A DNA stretch of 64,000 bases from Paenirhodobacter enshiensis (GCF_000740785.1 NZ_JFZB01000005.1:62001-126000), one strand, 5' to 3'; positions 37,274 through 48,680 are shown, counted from the stretch's first letter. Numbers and translations: made by a program. Notes: a model not told the origin generated them from the sequence alone.

Positions 37274-37938
37274 TGCTTTACGCCGCGGGCTTCGGCACGC
37301 GGATGGGCGCGCTCACCAGAAACCGCCCGAAGCCGCTGGTCGAAGTCGCGGGCCGGCCGCTGATAGACCATGCGCTCGATCTGGCGCGGGGGGCGAAGAT
37401 CGCCCGCATGGTCGCCAACGTCCATTGGCAGGCCGATCAGATGGAGGCGCATCTCGCCGGCACGGGGGTGCTGATCTCGGACGAGCGGGGGCGAATTCTG
37501 GAAACCGGCGGCGGGCTGCGCAAGGCCACGGCGCTTCTCGGCCCCGGGCCGGTGCTGACGCTGAACACCGATGCGATATGGACCGGGCCGAACGTGCTGA
37601 GCGCACTGCAAGCCGGCTGGGACGGCACGCGGATGAGCGCGCTTCTCGCCCTGATCCCGGTCGAGCGCGCCACCGGCCACACCGGCAAGGGCGATTTCAC
37701 CCTGGCCCCCGACGGCATGATCCGCCGCGGCGAGGGCTATGTCTACACCGGCGCACAGATCGTCGACCCCGCGGGACTGACCGCGATCCCCGAAGCGGTG
37801 TTCTCGATCAATCTGTTGTGGGACCGGCTGATCGCCGAGGGCCGCGCCTTCGGCCTGCTTCATCAGGGCGGCTGGTGCGATGTCGGCCGGCCGGAAAGCA
37901 TTCCGCTCGCCGAAGCGATGCTCGCCGATGCCCGCTAA
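37249..37938 (+). CDS. murU: N-acetylmuramate-1-phosphate uridylyltransferase MurU
   Basis: A 229-residue nucleotidyltransferase with the signature LYAAGFGTRMGALTRNRPKPLVEVAGRPLI, then VLTLNTDAIWTG for the metal/sugar site. ATG 37249 overlaps amgK by 25 nt; an alternative ATG at 37273 shares only one base with the amgK stop (TGATG). It overlaps addB by 11 nt. It acts after AmgK in peptidoglycan recycling. Confidence 0.9.
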   Translation: MRNPPDALMLYAAGFGTRMGALTRNRPKPLVEVAGRPLIDHALDLARGAKIARMVANVHWQADQMEAHLAGTGVLISDERGRILETGGGLRKATALLGPGPVLTLNTDAIWTGPNVLSALQAGWDGTRMSALLALIPVERATGHTGKGDFTLAPDGMIRRGEGYVYTGAQIVDPAGLTAIPEAVFSINLLWDRLIAEGRAFGLLHQGGWCDVGRPESIPLAEAMLADAR

Positions 37939-40855
37939 CGTCTTCGCCCTGCCCTGCGGCGTCGATTTCCCCCGCGCCCTCGTCGCCGGGCTGATCGAGC
38001 GGTTCCGCGACGCCCCGCCTGAAGACCTCGCGCGGGTGCGGCTTTACCTCGGCTCCGGCCGGATGGTGCGCCGCGTGCGCGAGGCGTTCGATGCCGCGGG
38101 TGCCCGGCTGCTGCCGCGCATCGGGCTGATCTCCGACATCGGGCGGCTGCCCATCGACGACATTCCGCCGGCGGTCTCCTCGCTCGGGCGGCGGCTGGAG
38201 CTTGCGCAGCTCGTCGCCGGGCTGATCCGCCGCCTGCCGCAGTTCGAGCCGGGCGCCGGCACCTTCCGGCTGGCCGACAGCCTCGCCGGTCTGCTGGCCG
38301 AGATGCAGGAGGAAGGCGTCACCCCCGAGACGCTCGAAACCCTCGACATCGCCGAAACCCATGCCGAGCACTGGCAGGCCAGCCTGCAATTCATCCGCAT
38401 CGTCGCCCGCTATTTCGAGGATGACGCCGCCCCCGATACCTCCGGCCGGCAACGTCGGGTGGTCGAGGCGCTGATCCGGCTGTGGCAGGACGCCCCGCCG
38501 CGAGACCCGATCATCATCGCCGGTTCGACCGGATCGCGCGGCGCGACGGCGCTGTTCATGCAGGCCGTCGCCGGCCTGCCGAAGGGCGCCATCGTCTGGC
38601 CGGGCTATGATTTCGAGATGCCGGACTTCGCCTGGGACAGCCTGACCGCCGGCCGCGTCCCGATCGAGGATCACCCGCAATACCGCTTCTGCGCGCTGTT
38701 CAAGCGCCTCGGCATCGGCCCCGGCGACGTCGAACGCTGGACCGCCACGCCCGCCCCCGCACCCGAACGCAACCGGCTGGTCTCGCTGGCGCTGCGCCCC
38801 GCCCCGGTGACGGACCAGTGGATGCGCGAGGGCGCGGGCCTCGGCCCGCTTGGCCCGGCAGCGGAGCGCATGACGCTGATCGAGGCGCCGGACGAACGGG
38901 CCGAGGCATTGGCCCTTGCGCTGGTTCTGCGCCGGGCGGTGGAGGAAGGGCGCTCCGCCGCGCTGGTCACGCCGAACCGCACGGTGACGCGGCGGGTGGC
39001 GGCGGCGCTCGACCGCTGGGGCATCCTGCCCGATGACAGCGCCGGACAGCCGCTGTCGCTGACTGCCTCGGGGCGGTTCCTGCGGCTGGTCGCACGGATG
39101 CGCGGCCGGGCGCTGATGATCGCGCCGCTGCTGATCTTGCTGAAACATCCGGTGGCCGCCACGGGATCGGCGATGCGCGGCGACCATCTGCTGTTCACCC
39201 GCGAGCTGGAACTGTATCTGCGCCGGCGCGGCCCCGCCTTCCCGGACCGGGCTGCGCTGCTGAAATGGGCGGGAGACGAGGAGCCCCGCATCCGTTGGGC
39301 CGAATGGGTCGCCACGGTCATCGCGGGCTTCCTTCCGGCACCCGAAGCCGATCTGCCCGAGGTCATCGCCGCGCATCTGGCGCTGGCGTCGGATCTCGCC
39401 GCCGGCCCCGGCGGCACGGCCGCGGCAAGCGGGCTGTGGCAGCATGAGGCGGGCGAAACCTGTGCCGCCATCATGGCCGAGCTGACGACCGAAGCCCCCG
39501 CCGGCGGCCGCTATGGCCCGGCCGATTACGCCGATCTGATCGACACGCTGTTTCAGGCCCAGCAGGTGCGCCATTCGCAGGCGGTGCATCCCGGTGTGCT
39601 GATCCTCGGCACGCTGGAGGCGCGGGTGCAAACGGCGGATCTCGTCATCCTCGCCGGGCTGAACGAAGGCAGCTGGCCCGAGGCCCCGGACCCCGATCCC
39701 TGGCTCAGCCGGCAAATGCGGCTCGCGGCCGGGCTGTTGCTGCCCGAACGCCAGATCGGCCTTTCGGCGCATGACTTCCAGCAGGCCATCGGCGCGCCCG
39801 AGGTGGTGCTGTCGCGCGCCCGCCGCGATGCGAGTGCGGAGACCGTGCCCTCGCGCTGGCTGAACCGGCTGACCAACCTGATGGGCGGCCTCGGCCCGAC
39901 CGGCGGGCCCGAGGCTCTGGCCGGGATGCGCCGGCGCGGTGCCGACTGGCTGCGCATGGCCCGCGCCTTCGAGACCCCGACCGAGCGTGTCGCCCCCGCG
40001 ACCCGCCCCTCGCCCCGCCCGCCGGAAGCGGCGCGCCCGCGCGAGCTGCCGGTGACCGCGATCCGCACGCTGATCCGCGACCCCTATGCCGTCTATGCCG
40101 GCCGGATCCTGCGGCTGAAACCGCTCAACCCGCTCAGCCCCGAACCCGATCCCCGGCTGCGCGGCGAGGTGCTGCACCTGATCGTGCAGCGCTTCGTCGA
40201 GCGCCGCCCCCTCGACGAGACCCTCGACGAAGCCGAGGACCGCCTTCTGCTGATCGCCGAGGAGATCCTGACCGATCAGATCCCCTGGCCGAGCGCGCAG
40301 GTGCTCTGGCTCGCGCGGATCCGGCGCATCGCCCGCACGCTGGTCGAGGCCGAACAGGCCCGCCGCGACGAGGGCGATCCGGTGATCGTCGAGACCAAGG
40401 CGGGGATCGACCTTCCCGACATCGGTTTCCGGCTGACCGCCAAGCCCGACCGCATCGACGTGCTGCGCGACGGGCGGGCGCATCTGTTCGACTACAAATC
40501 CGGCAAGCCGCCGAGCGACAAGGAAGTTCTCGCCTTCGACAAGCAGCTGCCGCTTGAGGCCGCGATGGTCGCGCGCGGTGCCTTCGCCGCCATCGGCCCG
40601 CGCGAGGTGGCGGCGATGACCTATATCCGCCTCGGCGGCGATGGCGAGACCCGCGATCTGAAGATGGGCCCCGACGAGATCGAGGCCACATGGCAGCGGT
40701 TCCGCGCGCTGGTCGCGCGCTATCTGCGGCCAGAGACCGGCTATACCGCGCGGCGCGCGATGCAGACCACCACCATCGCCAGCGATTACGACCACCTGTC
40801 GCGCTTCGGCGAATGGCAGATCAGCGACCCGGCCAAAGGCGAGGATGTTGAATGA
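37928..40855 (+). CDS. addB: Double-strand break repair protein AddB
   Basis: A 975-residue AddB of the alphaproteobacterial type. The N-terminal helicase-like region lacks a canonical Walker A. The C-terminal nuclease domain carries RGEVLHLIVQRFVE and the catalytic DRIDVLRDGRAHLFDYKSG. With AddA it resects double-strand ends and loads RecA in place of RecBCD. It overlaps addA by 4 nt (ATGA). Confidence 0.92.
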   Translation: MPANVFALPCGVDFPRALVAGLIERFRDAPPEDLARVRLYLGSGRMVRRVREAFDAAGARLLPRIGLISDIGRLPIDDIPPAVSSLGRRLELAQLVAGLIRRLPQFEPGAGTFRLADSLAGLLAEMQEEGVTPETLETLDIAETHAEHWQASLQFIRIVARYFEDDAAPDTSGRQRRVVEALIRLWQDAPPRDPIIIAGSTGSRGATALFMQAVAGLPKGAIVWPGYDFEMPDFAWDSLTAGRVPIEDHPQYRFCALFKRLGIGPGDVERWTATPAPAPERNRLVSLALRPAPVTDQWMREGAGLGPLGPAAERMTLIEAPDERAEALALALVLRRAVEEGRSAALVTPNRTVTRRVAAALDRWGILPDDSAGQPLSLTASGRFLRLVARMRGRALMIAPLLILLKHPVAATGSAMRGDHLLFTRELELYLRRRGPAFPDRAALLKWAGDEEPRIRWAEWVATVIAGFLPAPEADLPEVIAAHLALASDLAAGPGGTAAASGLWQHEAGETCAAIMAELTTEAPAGGRYGPADYADLIDTLFQAQQVRHSQAVHPGVLILGTLEARVQTADLVILAGLNEGSWPEAPDPDPWLSRQMRLAAGLLLPERQIGLSAHDFQQAIGAPEVVLSRARRDASAETVPSRWLNRLTNLMGGLGPTGGPEALAGMRRRGADWLRMARAFETPTERVAPATRPSPRPPEAARPRELPVTAIRTLIRDPYAVYAGRILRLKPLNPLSPEPDPRLRGEVLHLIVQRFVERRPLDETLDEAEDRLLLIAEEILTDQIPWPSAQVLWLARIRRIARTLVEAEQARRDEGDPVIVETKAGIDLPDIGFRLTAKPDRIDVLRDGRAHLFDYKSGKPPSDKEVLAFDKQLPLEAAMVARGAFAAIGPREVAAMTYIRLGGDGETRDLKMGPDEIEATWQRFRALVARYLRPETGYTARRAMQTTTIASDYDHLSRFGEWQISDPAKGEDVE

Positions 40856-43800
40856 CCGATCTTGCCACCCAACGACAGGTCAGCGCGGCGGACCCGGCTC
40901 ATTCGGTCTGGCTGTCGGCGAATGCGGGCTCGGGCAAGACCAAGGTGCTGACCGACCGGGTGGCGCGGCTGCTGCTTGACGGGACAGAGCCGCAGAAGAT
41001 CCTGTGCCTGACCTATACCAAGGCGGCCGCGAGCGAGATGCAGAACCGCCTGCTCAAACGCCTCGGCGAATGGGCGATGTTCGACGATGCCCGCCTGCGG
41101 GCGGAGCTGACGCGCCTCGGCGGTGCGAGCGAGGCGGCCGAGGCCGTCCCGGCCGAGCGCCTCGCGCAGGCCCGTCGGCTGTTCGCCAAGGCGATCGAGA
41201 CGCCGGGCGGGCTGAAGATCCAGACCATCCACTCGTTTTGCGGCATGTTGCTGCGCCGCTTCCCGCTGGAGGCGGGCGTGCCGCATGGTTTCGCCGAACT
41301 CGATGACCGCTCCGCCGCCGAGATGCGTTCGCGCATCGTCGAGGAGATCGCCGAAAGTCCCGAGCGCACCGTCCTCGACCGGCTGGCCGACTGCACCGCG
41401 GGCGAGGATCTGAGCCCCCTGATCGCCGAGGTCTCGCGCCATGCCGCGACGCTCGCCCGTCCGGTGACGCGCGCCGATCTGCTGAGCGCGCTCGGCCAGC
41501 CCGCCGATCTGACCCGCGCGGGCCTGCCGGCGCTGGTCTTCGACGGCAGCGAGAAGGCGCTGTTCGACACCGTCATCCCGATCCTGAAGGCGGAATCGAA
41601 GACGATGAAGGATCTGGCGGCGGTGCTTGCCCGGGTCGATCTGAAGGCGCCGACGCTGCGCGACGTCGAGGAGCTGCAATCCGCGCTGCTGCGCAAGATC
41701 GACTGGACCCTGAGCAGCAAGATCCCGACGAAGAAGGCCGCCGAGGCGATGGGCGAGGACACGCTCGACGACTTCAAGGCCTTCGCCGAAAGGCTGAGCG
41801 CGGCGAAGGACAGCGAATTCGCCCTCGCCGTCGCCGCCCGGTCCGAGGCGCTCTCGGCCTTCGCGCGGGCCTTCGTGCCGCGCTACCGCGCACGCAAGGC
41901 GGCGGGGGGCTGGCTCGATTTCGACGACCTGATCGAACGGGCGGGCGCGCTTCTGTCGCGCGGCTCGGTGGCGCAATGGGTGCTGTTCCGCCTCGATGGC
42001 GGCATCGACCATATCCTCGTCGACGAGGCGCAGGACACCTCGCCCGGCCAGTGGCAGGTGATCGAGCGGCTGGCCGACGAATTCACCGCCGGCGAGGGCG
42101 CGCGCGAGGCCGCCCGCACCATCTTCGTCGTCGGCGACCGCAAGCAGTCGATCTACTCGTTCCAAGGCGCCGATCTGCACCGCTTCGAGGCGATGCGCAC
42201 CCTGTTCACCGAGAAATTCGCCGCCATCGAGCGGCCATTGCGCAGCGACGTGCTGCAACATTCGTTCCGCTCCGCCCCGGCGGTGCTGCAACTGGTGGAC
42301 GAGACCTTTGCCGGCGCGGGCGCGGTCGGCCTCGGCGGCGCGCCCGAGCATATCGCCTTCCATCAGGCGATGCCCGGCCGCGTCGATCTGTGGCCCGCCA
42401 TCGCGAGGCCCGAGGATGCGCCCGAGGGCGAATGGGACGATCCCGTCGACCTGCCCGGGCGCGAGGATGCCGATGTGATCCTCGCGCGCACCATCGCCGC
42501 CGAGATCCGGGCGATGATAGAGGGCGGGCAGCGCCTGCCCGACGGCAAGGGCGGGTCGCGCCCCCTCGACGAGGGGGATTTCCTGATCCTCGTACAGCGC
42601 CGCGCCTTCCTGTTCGGCGAGATCATCCGCGCCTGCAAGGCGGCGGGGCTGGCCGTCGCCGGCGCGGACCGGCTGCGTCTGGGGGCCGAGATCGCGGTGA
42701 AGGACATCGTGTCGCTGCTGACCTTCCTTGCGACCCCCGAAGACGATCTGTCGCTCGCCGAGGCGCTGCGCTCGCCGCTGTTCGGCTGGACCGAGGCCGA
42801 GCTTTACGCCCTCGCGCAGCCCCGCAAGGGCTATCTGTGGCCGGCGCTGCGCGAACGCGGACCCGAAGACCCGAACGTCGCGATCATTCAGGATCTGCTT
42901 GGCCAGACCGATTTCCTGCGCCCGTTCGACCTGATCGCGCGGATCCTGAACCGCCACGGCGGCCGCGGCCGGCTGATCGCGCGTCTCGGCCCGGAGGCCG
43001 AAGACGGCATCGACGAGCTGGTGCAGCAGGCCCTTGCCTACGAGATGACCGAGATCCCCAGCCTGACCGGCTTCCTCGGCTGGCTCGGCGCGGATGACAT
43101 CGAGGTCAAGCGCCAGATGGAGAACGAGGGCCGCACCATCCGGGTGATGACGGTGCATGGCTCTAAGGGGTTGGAATCGCCGGTGGTGATCCTGCCCGAT
43201 ACCGCGAAACCGCATCGCTCACCGGCAGGGTCGTCGGTGTTTGAAACGGCGGCGGATCAGGCGCCGGCCGTCGCACTGTGGAAGGGCGGGCCGATGCCGG
43301 CGGCGCTGCGCACCCTCTCCGACGACGAGGCGACCCGCATCCGCGAAGAGAAGATGCGCCTGCTTTATGTCGCGCTGACCCGGGCCGAAAGCTGGCTGAT
43401 CGTCGCCGCGGCGGGCGAGACCGGCGAGGGCGAGGAAAGCTGGTATGCGCTGGTCGAGGGCGCGATGGCGCGCCTCGGCGCGGGCGAGGCCGAGGGCATC
43501 TCGCCGCGCCTGCGCGAGATCGGCGTGTTGCGCCGCCATGCCTCGGGCGACTGGCCGGAACCCGCCGGGGCCGAAGCCCACGCTGCCGCCGCGCAGCCCG
43601 AACTGCCCGGCTGGCTGTTCACCCGCCCCGAAGCGCCCCCGCGGCCCGAGGCGACCCTCTCGCCCTCGGACCTCGGCGGGGCAAAGGCGCTGCCGGGCGA
43701 GGATGCGACCGAGGGCCCGGACGAGGCCGCAGCGCTGCGCCGTGGCCGGCAGTTGCATCTGCTGTTGGAACATCTGCCCGCCGAGGCGCCCGAAGCCCGC

Positions 43801-44232
43801 CCCGAGCGCGCACACGCGCTGCTGTCGACCGGGCCGGACCGGACCGAAGACATCGCGCCGCTCCTCGCCACGGCCGAAAGGGTGATCGCCGCGATCGCCG
43901 CGAGCGGCTTCGATCTGGCGGCATCGCTCGCCGAGGTCGAGGTGACGGCGACGCTCGATGCGCTTCGCGGTCGGGTGCTGCGTGGCGCGATCGACCGGCT
44001 GTGGGTGACGCCTGCGAAGATCCACGTCCTCGATTACAAGTCGAACCGGGTGGTGCCCGGGACCGCGGCCGAAGTGCCGCTTGGCATCGTGCGCCAGCTT
44101 GCCGCCTATCGCGCCATGCTGGCCGGGATCTATCCGGGCCGCGAGATCGCCTGCACCGTCGTGTGGACCGAAACCGCCACCCTGACCGAGCTGCCCGCCG
44201 CGCAGATGGAGGAAGCTCTGTCCGGCCTTTGA
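40852..44232 (+). CDS. addA: Double-strand break repair helicase-nuclease AddA
   Basis: A 1126-residue UvrD-like helicase with a nuclease tail. Walker A is around residues 22-31 ([14 protein letters not shown]), motif [17 protein letters not shown], motif [16 protein letters not shown], motif [14 protein letters not shown], motif [15 protein letters not shown]. The C-terminal nuclease motif is [10 protein letters not shown]. It is the catalytic partner of AddB and last of the tsaE-addA series. Confidence 0.94.
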   Translation: MTDLATQRQVSAADPAHSVWLSANAGSGKTKVLTDRVARLLLDGTEPQKILCLTYTKAAASEMQNRLLKRLGEWAMFDDARLRAELTRLGGASEAAEAVPAERLAQARRLFAKAIETPGGLKIQTIHSFCGMLLRRFPLEAGVPHGFAELDDRSAAEMRSRIVEEIAESPERTVLDRLADCTAGEDLSPLIAEVSRHAATLARPVTRADLLSALGQPADLTRAGLPALVFDGSEKALFDTVIPILKAESKTMKDLAAVLARVDLKAPTLRDVEELQSALLRKIDWTLSSKIPTKKAAEAMGEDTLDDFKAFAERLSAAKDSEFALAVAARSEALSAFARAFVPRYRARKAAGGWLDFDDLIERAGALLSRGSVAQWVLFRLDGGIDHILVDEAQDTSPGQWQVIERLADEFTAGEGAREAARTIFVVGDRKQSIYSFQGADLHRFEAMRTLFTEKFAAIERPLRSDVLQHSFRSAPAVLQLVDETFAGAGAVGLGGAPEHIAFHQAMPGRVDLWPAIARPEDAPEGEWDDPVDLPGREDADVILARTIAAEIRAMIEGGQRLPDGKGGSRPLDEGDFLILVQRRAFLFGEIIRACKAAGLAVAGADRLRLGAEIAVKDIVSLLTFLATPEDDLSLAEALRSPLFGWTEAELYALAQPRKGYLWPALRERGPEDPNVAIIQDLLGQTDFLRPFDLIARILNRHGGRGRLIARLGPEAEDGIDELVQQALAYEMTEIPSLTGFLGWLGADDIEVKRQMENEGRTIRVMTVHGSKGLESPVVILPDTAKPHRSPAGSSVFETAADQAPAVALWKGGPMPAALRTLSDDEATRIREEKMRLLYVALTRAESWLIVAAAGETGEGEESWYALVEGAMARLGAGEAEGISPRLREIGVLRRHASGDWPEPAGAEAHAAAAQPELPGWLFTRPEAPPRPEATLSPSDLGGAKALPGEDATEGPDEAAALRRGRQLHLLLEHLPAEAPEARPERAHALLSTGPDRTEDIAPLLATAERVIAAIAASGFDLAASLAEVEVTATLDALRGRVLRGAIDRLWVTPAKIHVLDYKSNRVVPGTAAEVPLGIVRQLAAYRAMLAGIYPGREIACTVVWTETATLTELPAAQMEEALSGL

Positions 44233-44267
44233 TGCCGGCCCTTGGCCCGGCCGGGCAGCGGCTCTGC

Positions 44268-44320
44268 GCCATCTGACCTTGCCATCTGACCTTGACGGCC
44301 AAGGGGGGGCTGCCTACCTA
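44268..44320 (+). promoter_or_regulatory. Tandem 13-bp repeat and candidate promoter of trxA
   Basis: GCCATCTGACCTT occurs twice in direct tandem (44268-44280 and 44281-44293). The second copy runs into TTGACG (44292-44297), a good -35-like element, with a weak -10 (TACCTA) 17 bp later, 33 bp before the trxA start. It may be a normal sigma-70 type promoter with a duplicated upstream box. Confidence 0.4.
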
Positions 44321-44353
44321 TTCGGACAAGCGAATATCGAGGAGAGATCCGTC

Positions 44354-44674
44354 ATGTCCATCGTTCATGTCACCGACGCCACTTTCGATCAGGAAGTGCG
44401 TCACTCCACGGTTCCGGTTGTCGTCGACTTCTGGGCGGAATGGTGCGGCCCGTGCCGCATGATCGGCCCGTCGCTCGAGGAACTGGCCAAGGAATACGAC
44501 GGCAAGGTCAAGATCGCCAAGGTCAACGTCGACGAGAACCCGGAAAGCCCCGCCACCATGGGCGTGCGTGGCATTCCGGCGCTGTTCCTGTTCAAGAACG
44601 GCAAGATCGTGTCGAACAAGGTCGGGGCCGCGCCGAAAGCCGCGCTGAAGGCGTGGATCGACTCGGCCGTGTGA
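44354..44674 (+). CDS. trxA: Thioredoxin 1 TrxA
   Basis: A 106-residue canonical thioredoxin with [20 protein letters not shown] (the CGPC active site) and the cis-proline segment [11 protein letters not shown]. It reduces ribonucleotide reductase, PAPS reductase and others. ATG 44354 has GGAGAGATCC before it. It has its own terminator. Confidence 0.97.
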   Translation: MSIVHVTDATFDQEVRHSTVPVVVDFWAEWCGPCRMIGPSLEELAKEYDGKVKIAKVNVDENPESPATMGVRGIPALFLFKNGKIVSNKVGAAPKAALKAWIDSAV

Positions 44675-44697
44675 GCCGCACGGCCATTGAAACAGGG

Positions 44698-44723
44698 AAA
44701 GGGCGCCTTCGGGCGCCCTTTTT
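44698..44723 (+). terminator. Rho-independent terminator after trxA
   Basis: A 10-bp stem AAAGGGCGCC / GGCGCCCTTT with a TTCG tetraloop, continuing into TTTTT, 24 nt after the trxA stop. The UUCG-type loop and U-tract make it a textbook terminator. Confidence 0.95.
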
Positions 44724-44755
44724 CGTGCCATGCGACCGCCCCCGGACCGGACAGC

Positions 44756-45661
44756 TCAGATCGGCCAGCCGTTGCGGCGCAGCACGTCGAGAATACGTGC
44801 CTCGCAGTCGCCGCTGCCGGCATTGATCGCCTGCTCGCGCAGGAACCAGAACAGGTAGCGGGCGAACTCCGGCGACGGGCGGGGGGCGAAGGCCGCATCC
44901 AGACCGTCGCGCGGAACGCTGGCGGCGATGTGATGGAAATCCGCCCCGGCAAACAGCAACGCGGGCTTTTCCAGCATATATCCCTCGAAGGCGAGGGCAC
45001 TGTTCTCGGTCGCGACAGCGTGGCAGCCCGGCAGGGCCTCCGGCGCACCCGAGCTCGCAAGGCTCAGCCGTGGCGCGCGGGAAACCAGCGCATCGAGCGC
45101 GGCGCGCTCCTCGGCGGAGTAGACCTCGCGCGGGTGCAGGAAAGCACGCAGCGGCCGGTCGGTCCGCGCCAGAAGCGTCTCCAGCATGGCGACGGGGCTC
45201 ATCGACTGAAAGCTGCGCTGCTGCGTCAGCCGGCCCTGCAGCGGCACGAGAAGATAGCCTTCGTCGCGGATCCGTGGCGGATCGGGCCAGAGCCGGTGCC
45301 GCAGCTGCGCGACAAAGCGGCGCGCCGGTTCGGCCGGCACATCCCCGGGGCGGAACGGCGCCTGCGCCACGGGCCACAGCCAGCGCGCGGCCTGCGCCTC
45401 GATGTGCCAGAACGCACCGACATAGGTGCGCCGGCAGGTCAGTGCGCGCTCGTGCGTAGGTTCTTCCATGTGATAGAGCGCATATCCCGGCCGTCCGGGG
45501 GCCGCGAGACGGTTCGCGAGGCTGTCGGGTTCGGCCGTGACCTGCCAGCCCTGCCCCCGCACCGCCGCGACCAGCCGTCCGAAGAACGTGTGCTCGCCGC
45601 GGCGCAGACGGGCCAGCGTCGCCGGGTCGAGGTAAAGCGTCAGGAGGCGGGTCTGTCGCAT
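44756..45661 (-). CDS. Hypothetical protein, capsule polysaccharide-export-like (KpsS/KpsC-like) pattern
   Basis: A 301-residue cytosolic protein I do not firmly recognise. It has no signal peptide or membrane helix. The central part ([20 protein letters not shown]..., [21 protein letters not shown]) and [20 protein letters not shown] resemble the GT-B-like C-terminal half of capsule-type Kdo transferases, where that Ser/Glu region binds the nucleotide sugar. No capsule genes are near. It lies alone between converging trxA and divergent hslV. Confidence 0.5.
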   Translation of the reverse strand: MRQTRLLTLYLDPATLARLRRGEHTFFGRLVAAVRGQGWQVTAEPDSLANRLAAPGRPGYALYHMEEPTHERALTCRRTYVGAFWHIEAQAARWLWPVAQAPFRPGDVPAEPARRFVAQLRHRLWPDPPRIRDEGYLLVPLQGRLTQQRSFQSMSPVAMLETLLARTDRPLRAFLHPREVYSAEERAALDALVSRAPRLSLASSGAPEALPGCHAVATENSALAFEGYMLEKPALLFAGADFHHIAASVPRDGLDAAFAPRPSPEFARYLFWFLREQAINAGSGDCEARILDVLRRNGWPI

Positions 45662-45766
45662 GTTCCGAGCCTAGACCGGCATCGCCGGTCAGGTCAAAGG
45701 GTTGCACGGCGCGGCGGGCACGCTCATATCAACGGCGACGATCACAGTGAACGAACGGCGGAAAAG

Positions 45767-46324
45767 ATGGCGGAGGACAAGTTTCCCGGCTGGCATGGCA
45801 CGACGATCATCGGCGTGCGCAAGGGCGGCCGGGTGGTGGTGGCGGGCGACGGGCAGGTGAGTCTGGGCAACACCGTCATCAAGGGCACCGCGCGCAAGGT
45901 GCGCCGCCTGACGCCGGGCGGGCGCGATGTGGTGGTGGGCTTCGCCGGCTCGACCGCCGATGCCTTCACCCTGGTCGAACGGCTGGAGAAGAAGCTCGAG
46001 GCGGCGCCCGGACAGCTCGCCCGCGCCTGCGTCGAACTCGCCAAGGACTGGCGGATGGACAAGTATCTGCGCAACCTCGAAGCGATGCTGATCGTGACCG
46101 ACGGCAAGGATCTGTTCGTGCTGACGGGTGCCGGCGACGTGCTGGAACCCGAGCATGACATCGCCGCCATCGGTTCGGGCGGAAATTACGCGCTCGCCGC
46201 GGCACGGGCGCTGATGGACACCGACCTCGACGCCGAGGCGATCGCGCGCAAGGCGATGGCGATCGCGGCCGAGATCTGCGTCTTCACCAATGGCAACGTG
46301 ACGGTGGAGACCATCGGTGGCTGA
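45767..46324 (+). CDS. hslV: ATP-dependent protease subunit HslV
   Basis: A 185-residue proteasome-like peptidase. The mature N-terminus is Thr12 ([28 protein letters not shown]), so an 11-residue leader is removed. Other landmarks are [16 protein letters not shown] and [15 protein letters not shown]. The partner HslU is two genes away, separated by a membrane-protein gene. Confidence 0.95.
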   Translation: MAEDKFPGWHGTTIIGVRKGGRVVVAGDGQVSLGNTVIKGTARKVRRLTPGGRDVVVGFAGSTADAFTLVERLEKKLEAAPGQLARACVELAKDWRMDKYLRNLEAMLIVTDGKDLFVLTGAGDVLEPEHDIAAIGSGGNYALAAARALMDTDLDAEAIARKAMAIAAEICVFTNGNVTVETIGG

Positions 46325-47372
46325 TCTGACCCGCGAAGACCTGCGCGCCGCCGTGGCCGCGGGCTACCTGACCGAGGCGCAGGCCGCCAACGTCCTCGCC
46401 CTCGCGCAGACCCGCGCCGGCACCCGCATCCCCGAGGACGAACCCTTCGAGCTGTTCCGCGGCTTCGCCGAGATCTTCGTCGCCGTCGGGCTGTCGATCC
46501 TGTTCCTCGGCGCTTTCGGCTTCCTGCAACTGATCGGCCGGCCGGCACTGCTGTCGGGGCTGTGCGCCGTGCTGGCCTGGTGGCTCGCGCGCTATTACAC
46601 GCTGAAACGGCGGATGATGCTGCCTTCCATCGTGCTCGTTCTGGTCTATGGCGCGGGCGTGCTGGGCATGTTCGGCGTGCTGATCTGGCGGCAATACGGG
46701 CTGAGCCACGGCACCACCGAACCCGCCGCACTGGTCCTCGTGGCGACGGGGCTGGCGCTGCTGGCGTGGTTTCGCGTGTTCCGCCTGCCGTTCTCGATGT
46801 TCCTCGTCGGGCTGACCGGCCTTGCGCTGGTGCTGGTGGTGACCCGCACGCTGATCCCCGGTGTCGGCTTCGGCGATTACACCGATGCCTTCGATCTGCG
46901 CCACGGTTCGGGCCTCGCCTTCGGCACGCTGGCCTTCGGGCTGATCGCCTTCGTCGTGGCGATGAGCTTCGACATGCGCGATCCTCATCGCCTCGGGCGG
47001 ACTGCCGCCTCGGGCTTCTGGCTGCATCTGCTGGCGGCGCCCGCGCTCGTCAACACCGTGGCGCTGACCTTCTGGAACATGGGGCCGGGGCTCGGTTACG
47101 GGCTGCTTGCGGCGGCGCTCGCGCTGATCTCCATGCTGGCGCTGGTGATCGACCGGCGGTCCTTCCTGACGGCGGGGATCGGCTATCTGATCTTCCTCGT
47201 CGCCTATGTCGCGGGCGGGCCGGGCGATCCGCGTTCCTGGGCCTGGGTGCTGCTGCTCACCGGCCTCGGGCTGACGCTGCTCGGCACCTACTGGACCGCG
47301 CTGCGCGCCCGTCTGATGCGCGCCCTTCCCGATTTTCCCGGCAAGCGCCGGCTCCCCCCTTATGCGGAGTGA
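46317..47372 (+). CDS. Multi-helix membrane protein (DUF2157-like) between hslV and hslU
   Basis: A 351-residue protein. A short N-terminal helical segment ([26 protein letters not shown], residues 3-30) resembling the DUF2157 cytosolic part precedes about nine or ten membrane helices from about residue 48 on. It starts at GTG 46317, overlapping hslV by 8 nt, and ends 3 nt before hslU, so the three genes are surely one transcript. Function is unknown. Confidence 0.72.
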   Translation: MADLTREDLRAAVAAGYLTEAQAANVLALAQTRAGTRIPEDEPFELFRGFAEIFVAVGLSILFLGAFGFLQLIGRPALLSGLCAVLAWWLARYYTLKRRMMLPSIVLVLVYGAGVLGMFGVLIWRQYGLSHGTTEPAALVLVATGLALLAWFRVFRLPFSMFLVGLTGLALVLVVTRTLIPGVGFGDYTDAFDLRHGSGLAFGTLAFGLIAFVVAMSFDMRDPHRLGRTAASGFWLHLLAAPALVNTVALTFWNMGPGLGYGLLAAALALISMLALVIDRRSFLTAGIGYLIFLVAYVAGGPGDPRSWAWVLLLTGLGLTLLGTYWTALRARLMRALPDFPGKRRLPPYAE

Positions 47373-47375
47373 TCC

Positions 47376-48680
47376 ATGTCCGATCTGACCCCTCGTGAAA
47401 TCGTTTCCGAACTCGACCGCTTCATCGTCGGTCAGGCCGAGGCCAAGCGCGCCGTCGCCGTGGCGCTGCGCAACCGCTGGCGCCGTGCCCGTCTGGCCCC
47501 CGAGATGCGCGAAGAGGTCTATCCGAAGAACATCCTGATGATCGGCCCGACCGGCGTCGGCAAGACCGAAATCTCGCGCCGCCTAGCCCGTCTGGCACAG
47601 GCGCCCTTCCTCAAGGTCGAGGCCACCAAGTTCACCGAGGTCGGCTATGTCGGCCGCGATGTCGAGCAGATCATCCGCGACCTGACCGAAGTCGGCATGA
47701 CCGAGACCCGCGCGCGGATGCGCGAAGAGGTCCGCGCCCGCGCCCGTCAGGCGGCCGAGGACCGGGTGATCGCCGTGCTCGCCGGCACCGACGCGCGCGA
47801 GGCCACGCGCGAGATGTTCCGCACCCGGCTGCGGGCGGGCGAACTCGACGACAAGCAGATCGAGATCGAGGTGGCCGAGCCTGCCGCCGCGCCGCAGGCC
47901 GGGGTGTTCACCGCGCCCGGGATGGAAAACCAGATGCAGGGGCTTCAGGATCTGTTCAAGGCCTTCGGCGGCCAGCGCCGCAGCCGGCGCAAGATGAGCG
48001 TGGCGGAATCCTATGACGTGCTGATCTCGGAAGAGGCGGACAAGCTCCTCGACGACGAGGCGGTGCGCGCCACCGCCCTTGAGGCGGTCAGCCAGTCCGG
48101 CATCGTCTTCATCGACGAGATCGACAAGGTGGCCGCCCGCGCCGAGGCGCGCGGCGCCGATGTCTCGCGCGAAGGCGTGCAGCGCGACCTGCTGCCGCTG
48201 ATCGAGGGCACCACCGTCTCGACGAAATACGGCCCCGTGCGCACCGACCACATCCTGTTCATCGCCTCGGGCGCGTTCCATATCGCCAAGCCCTCGGATC
48301 TGCTGCCGGAACTGCAGGGCCGGCTGCCGATCCGGGTCGAACTCGACGCGCTGACCGAGGCCGATTTCGTCCGCATCCTGACCGAGACCGACAACGCCCT
48401 GACCCGTCAATACACCGCCCTGATGGAGACCGAGGGCGTTTCCGTCACCTTCACCCCCGACGGGATCGAGGCCCTCGCCCGCATCGCCGCCGAGGTCAAC
48501 CGCTCGGTCGAGAACATCGGCGCGCGGCGGCTGTATACGGTGATGGAGCGCGTGTTCGAGGAGCTGTCCTTCGTCGCGCCGGACCGCGCGGGCCAGTCGG
48601 TGACGGTCGATGCCGGCTTCGTCGAGGCCAATCTCGGCGCATTGTCGCGCAGCACCGACCTCAGCCGCTACGTGCTGTAA
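47376..48680 (+). CDS. hslU: ATP-dependent protease ATPase subunit HslU
   Basis: A 434-residue AAA+ unfoldase. Walker A is [17 protein letters not shown], Walker [13 protein letters not shown], pore loop GYVGRDVE, sensor region FIASGAFH. The C-terminus ends in SRYVL, the tail that docks into HslV. Length is typical. Confidence 0.96.
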   Translation: MSDLTPREIVSELDRFIVGQAEAKRAVAVALRNRWRRARLAPEMREEVYPKNILMIGPTGVGKTEISRRLARLAQAPFLKVEATKFTEVGYVGRDVEQIIRDLTEVGMTETRARMREEVRARARQAAEDRVIAVLAGTDAREATREMFRTRLRAGELDDKQIEIEVAEPAAAPQAGVFTAPGMENQMQGLQDLFKAFGGQRRSRRKMSVAESYDVLISEEADKLLDDEAVRATALEAVSQSGIVFIDEIDKVAARAEARGADVSREGVQRDLLPLIEGTTVSTKYGPVRTDHILFIASGAFHIAKPSDLLPELQGRLPIRVELDALTEADFVRILTETDNALTRQYTALMETEGVSVTFTPDGIEALARIAAEVNRSVENIGARRLYTVMERVFEELSFVAPDRAGQSVTVDAGFVEANLGALSRSTDLSRYVL

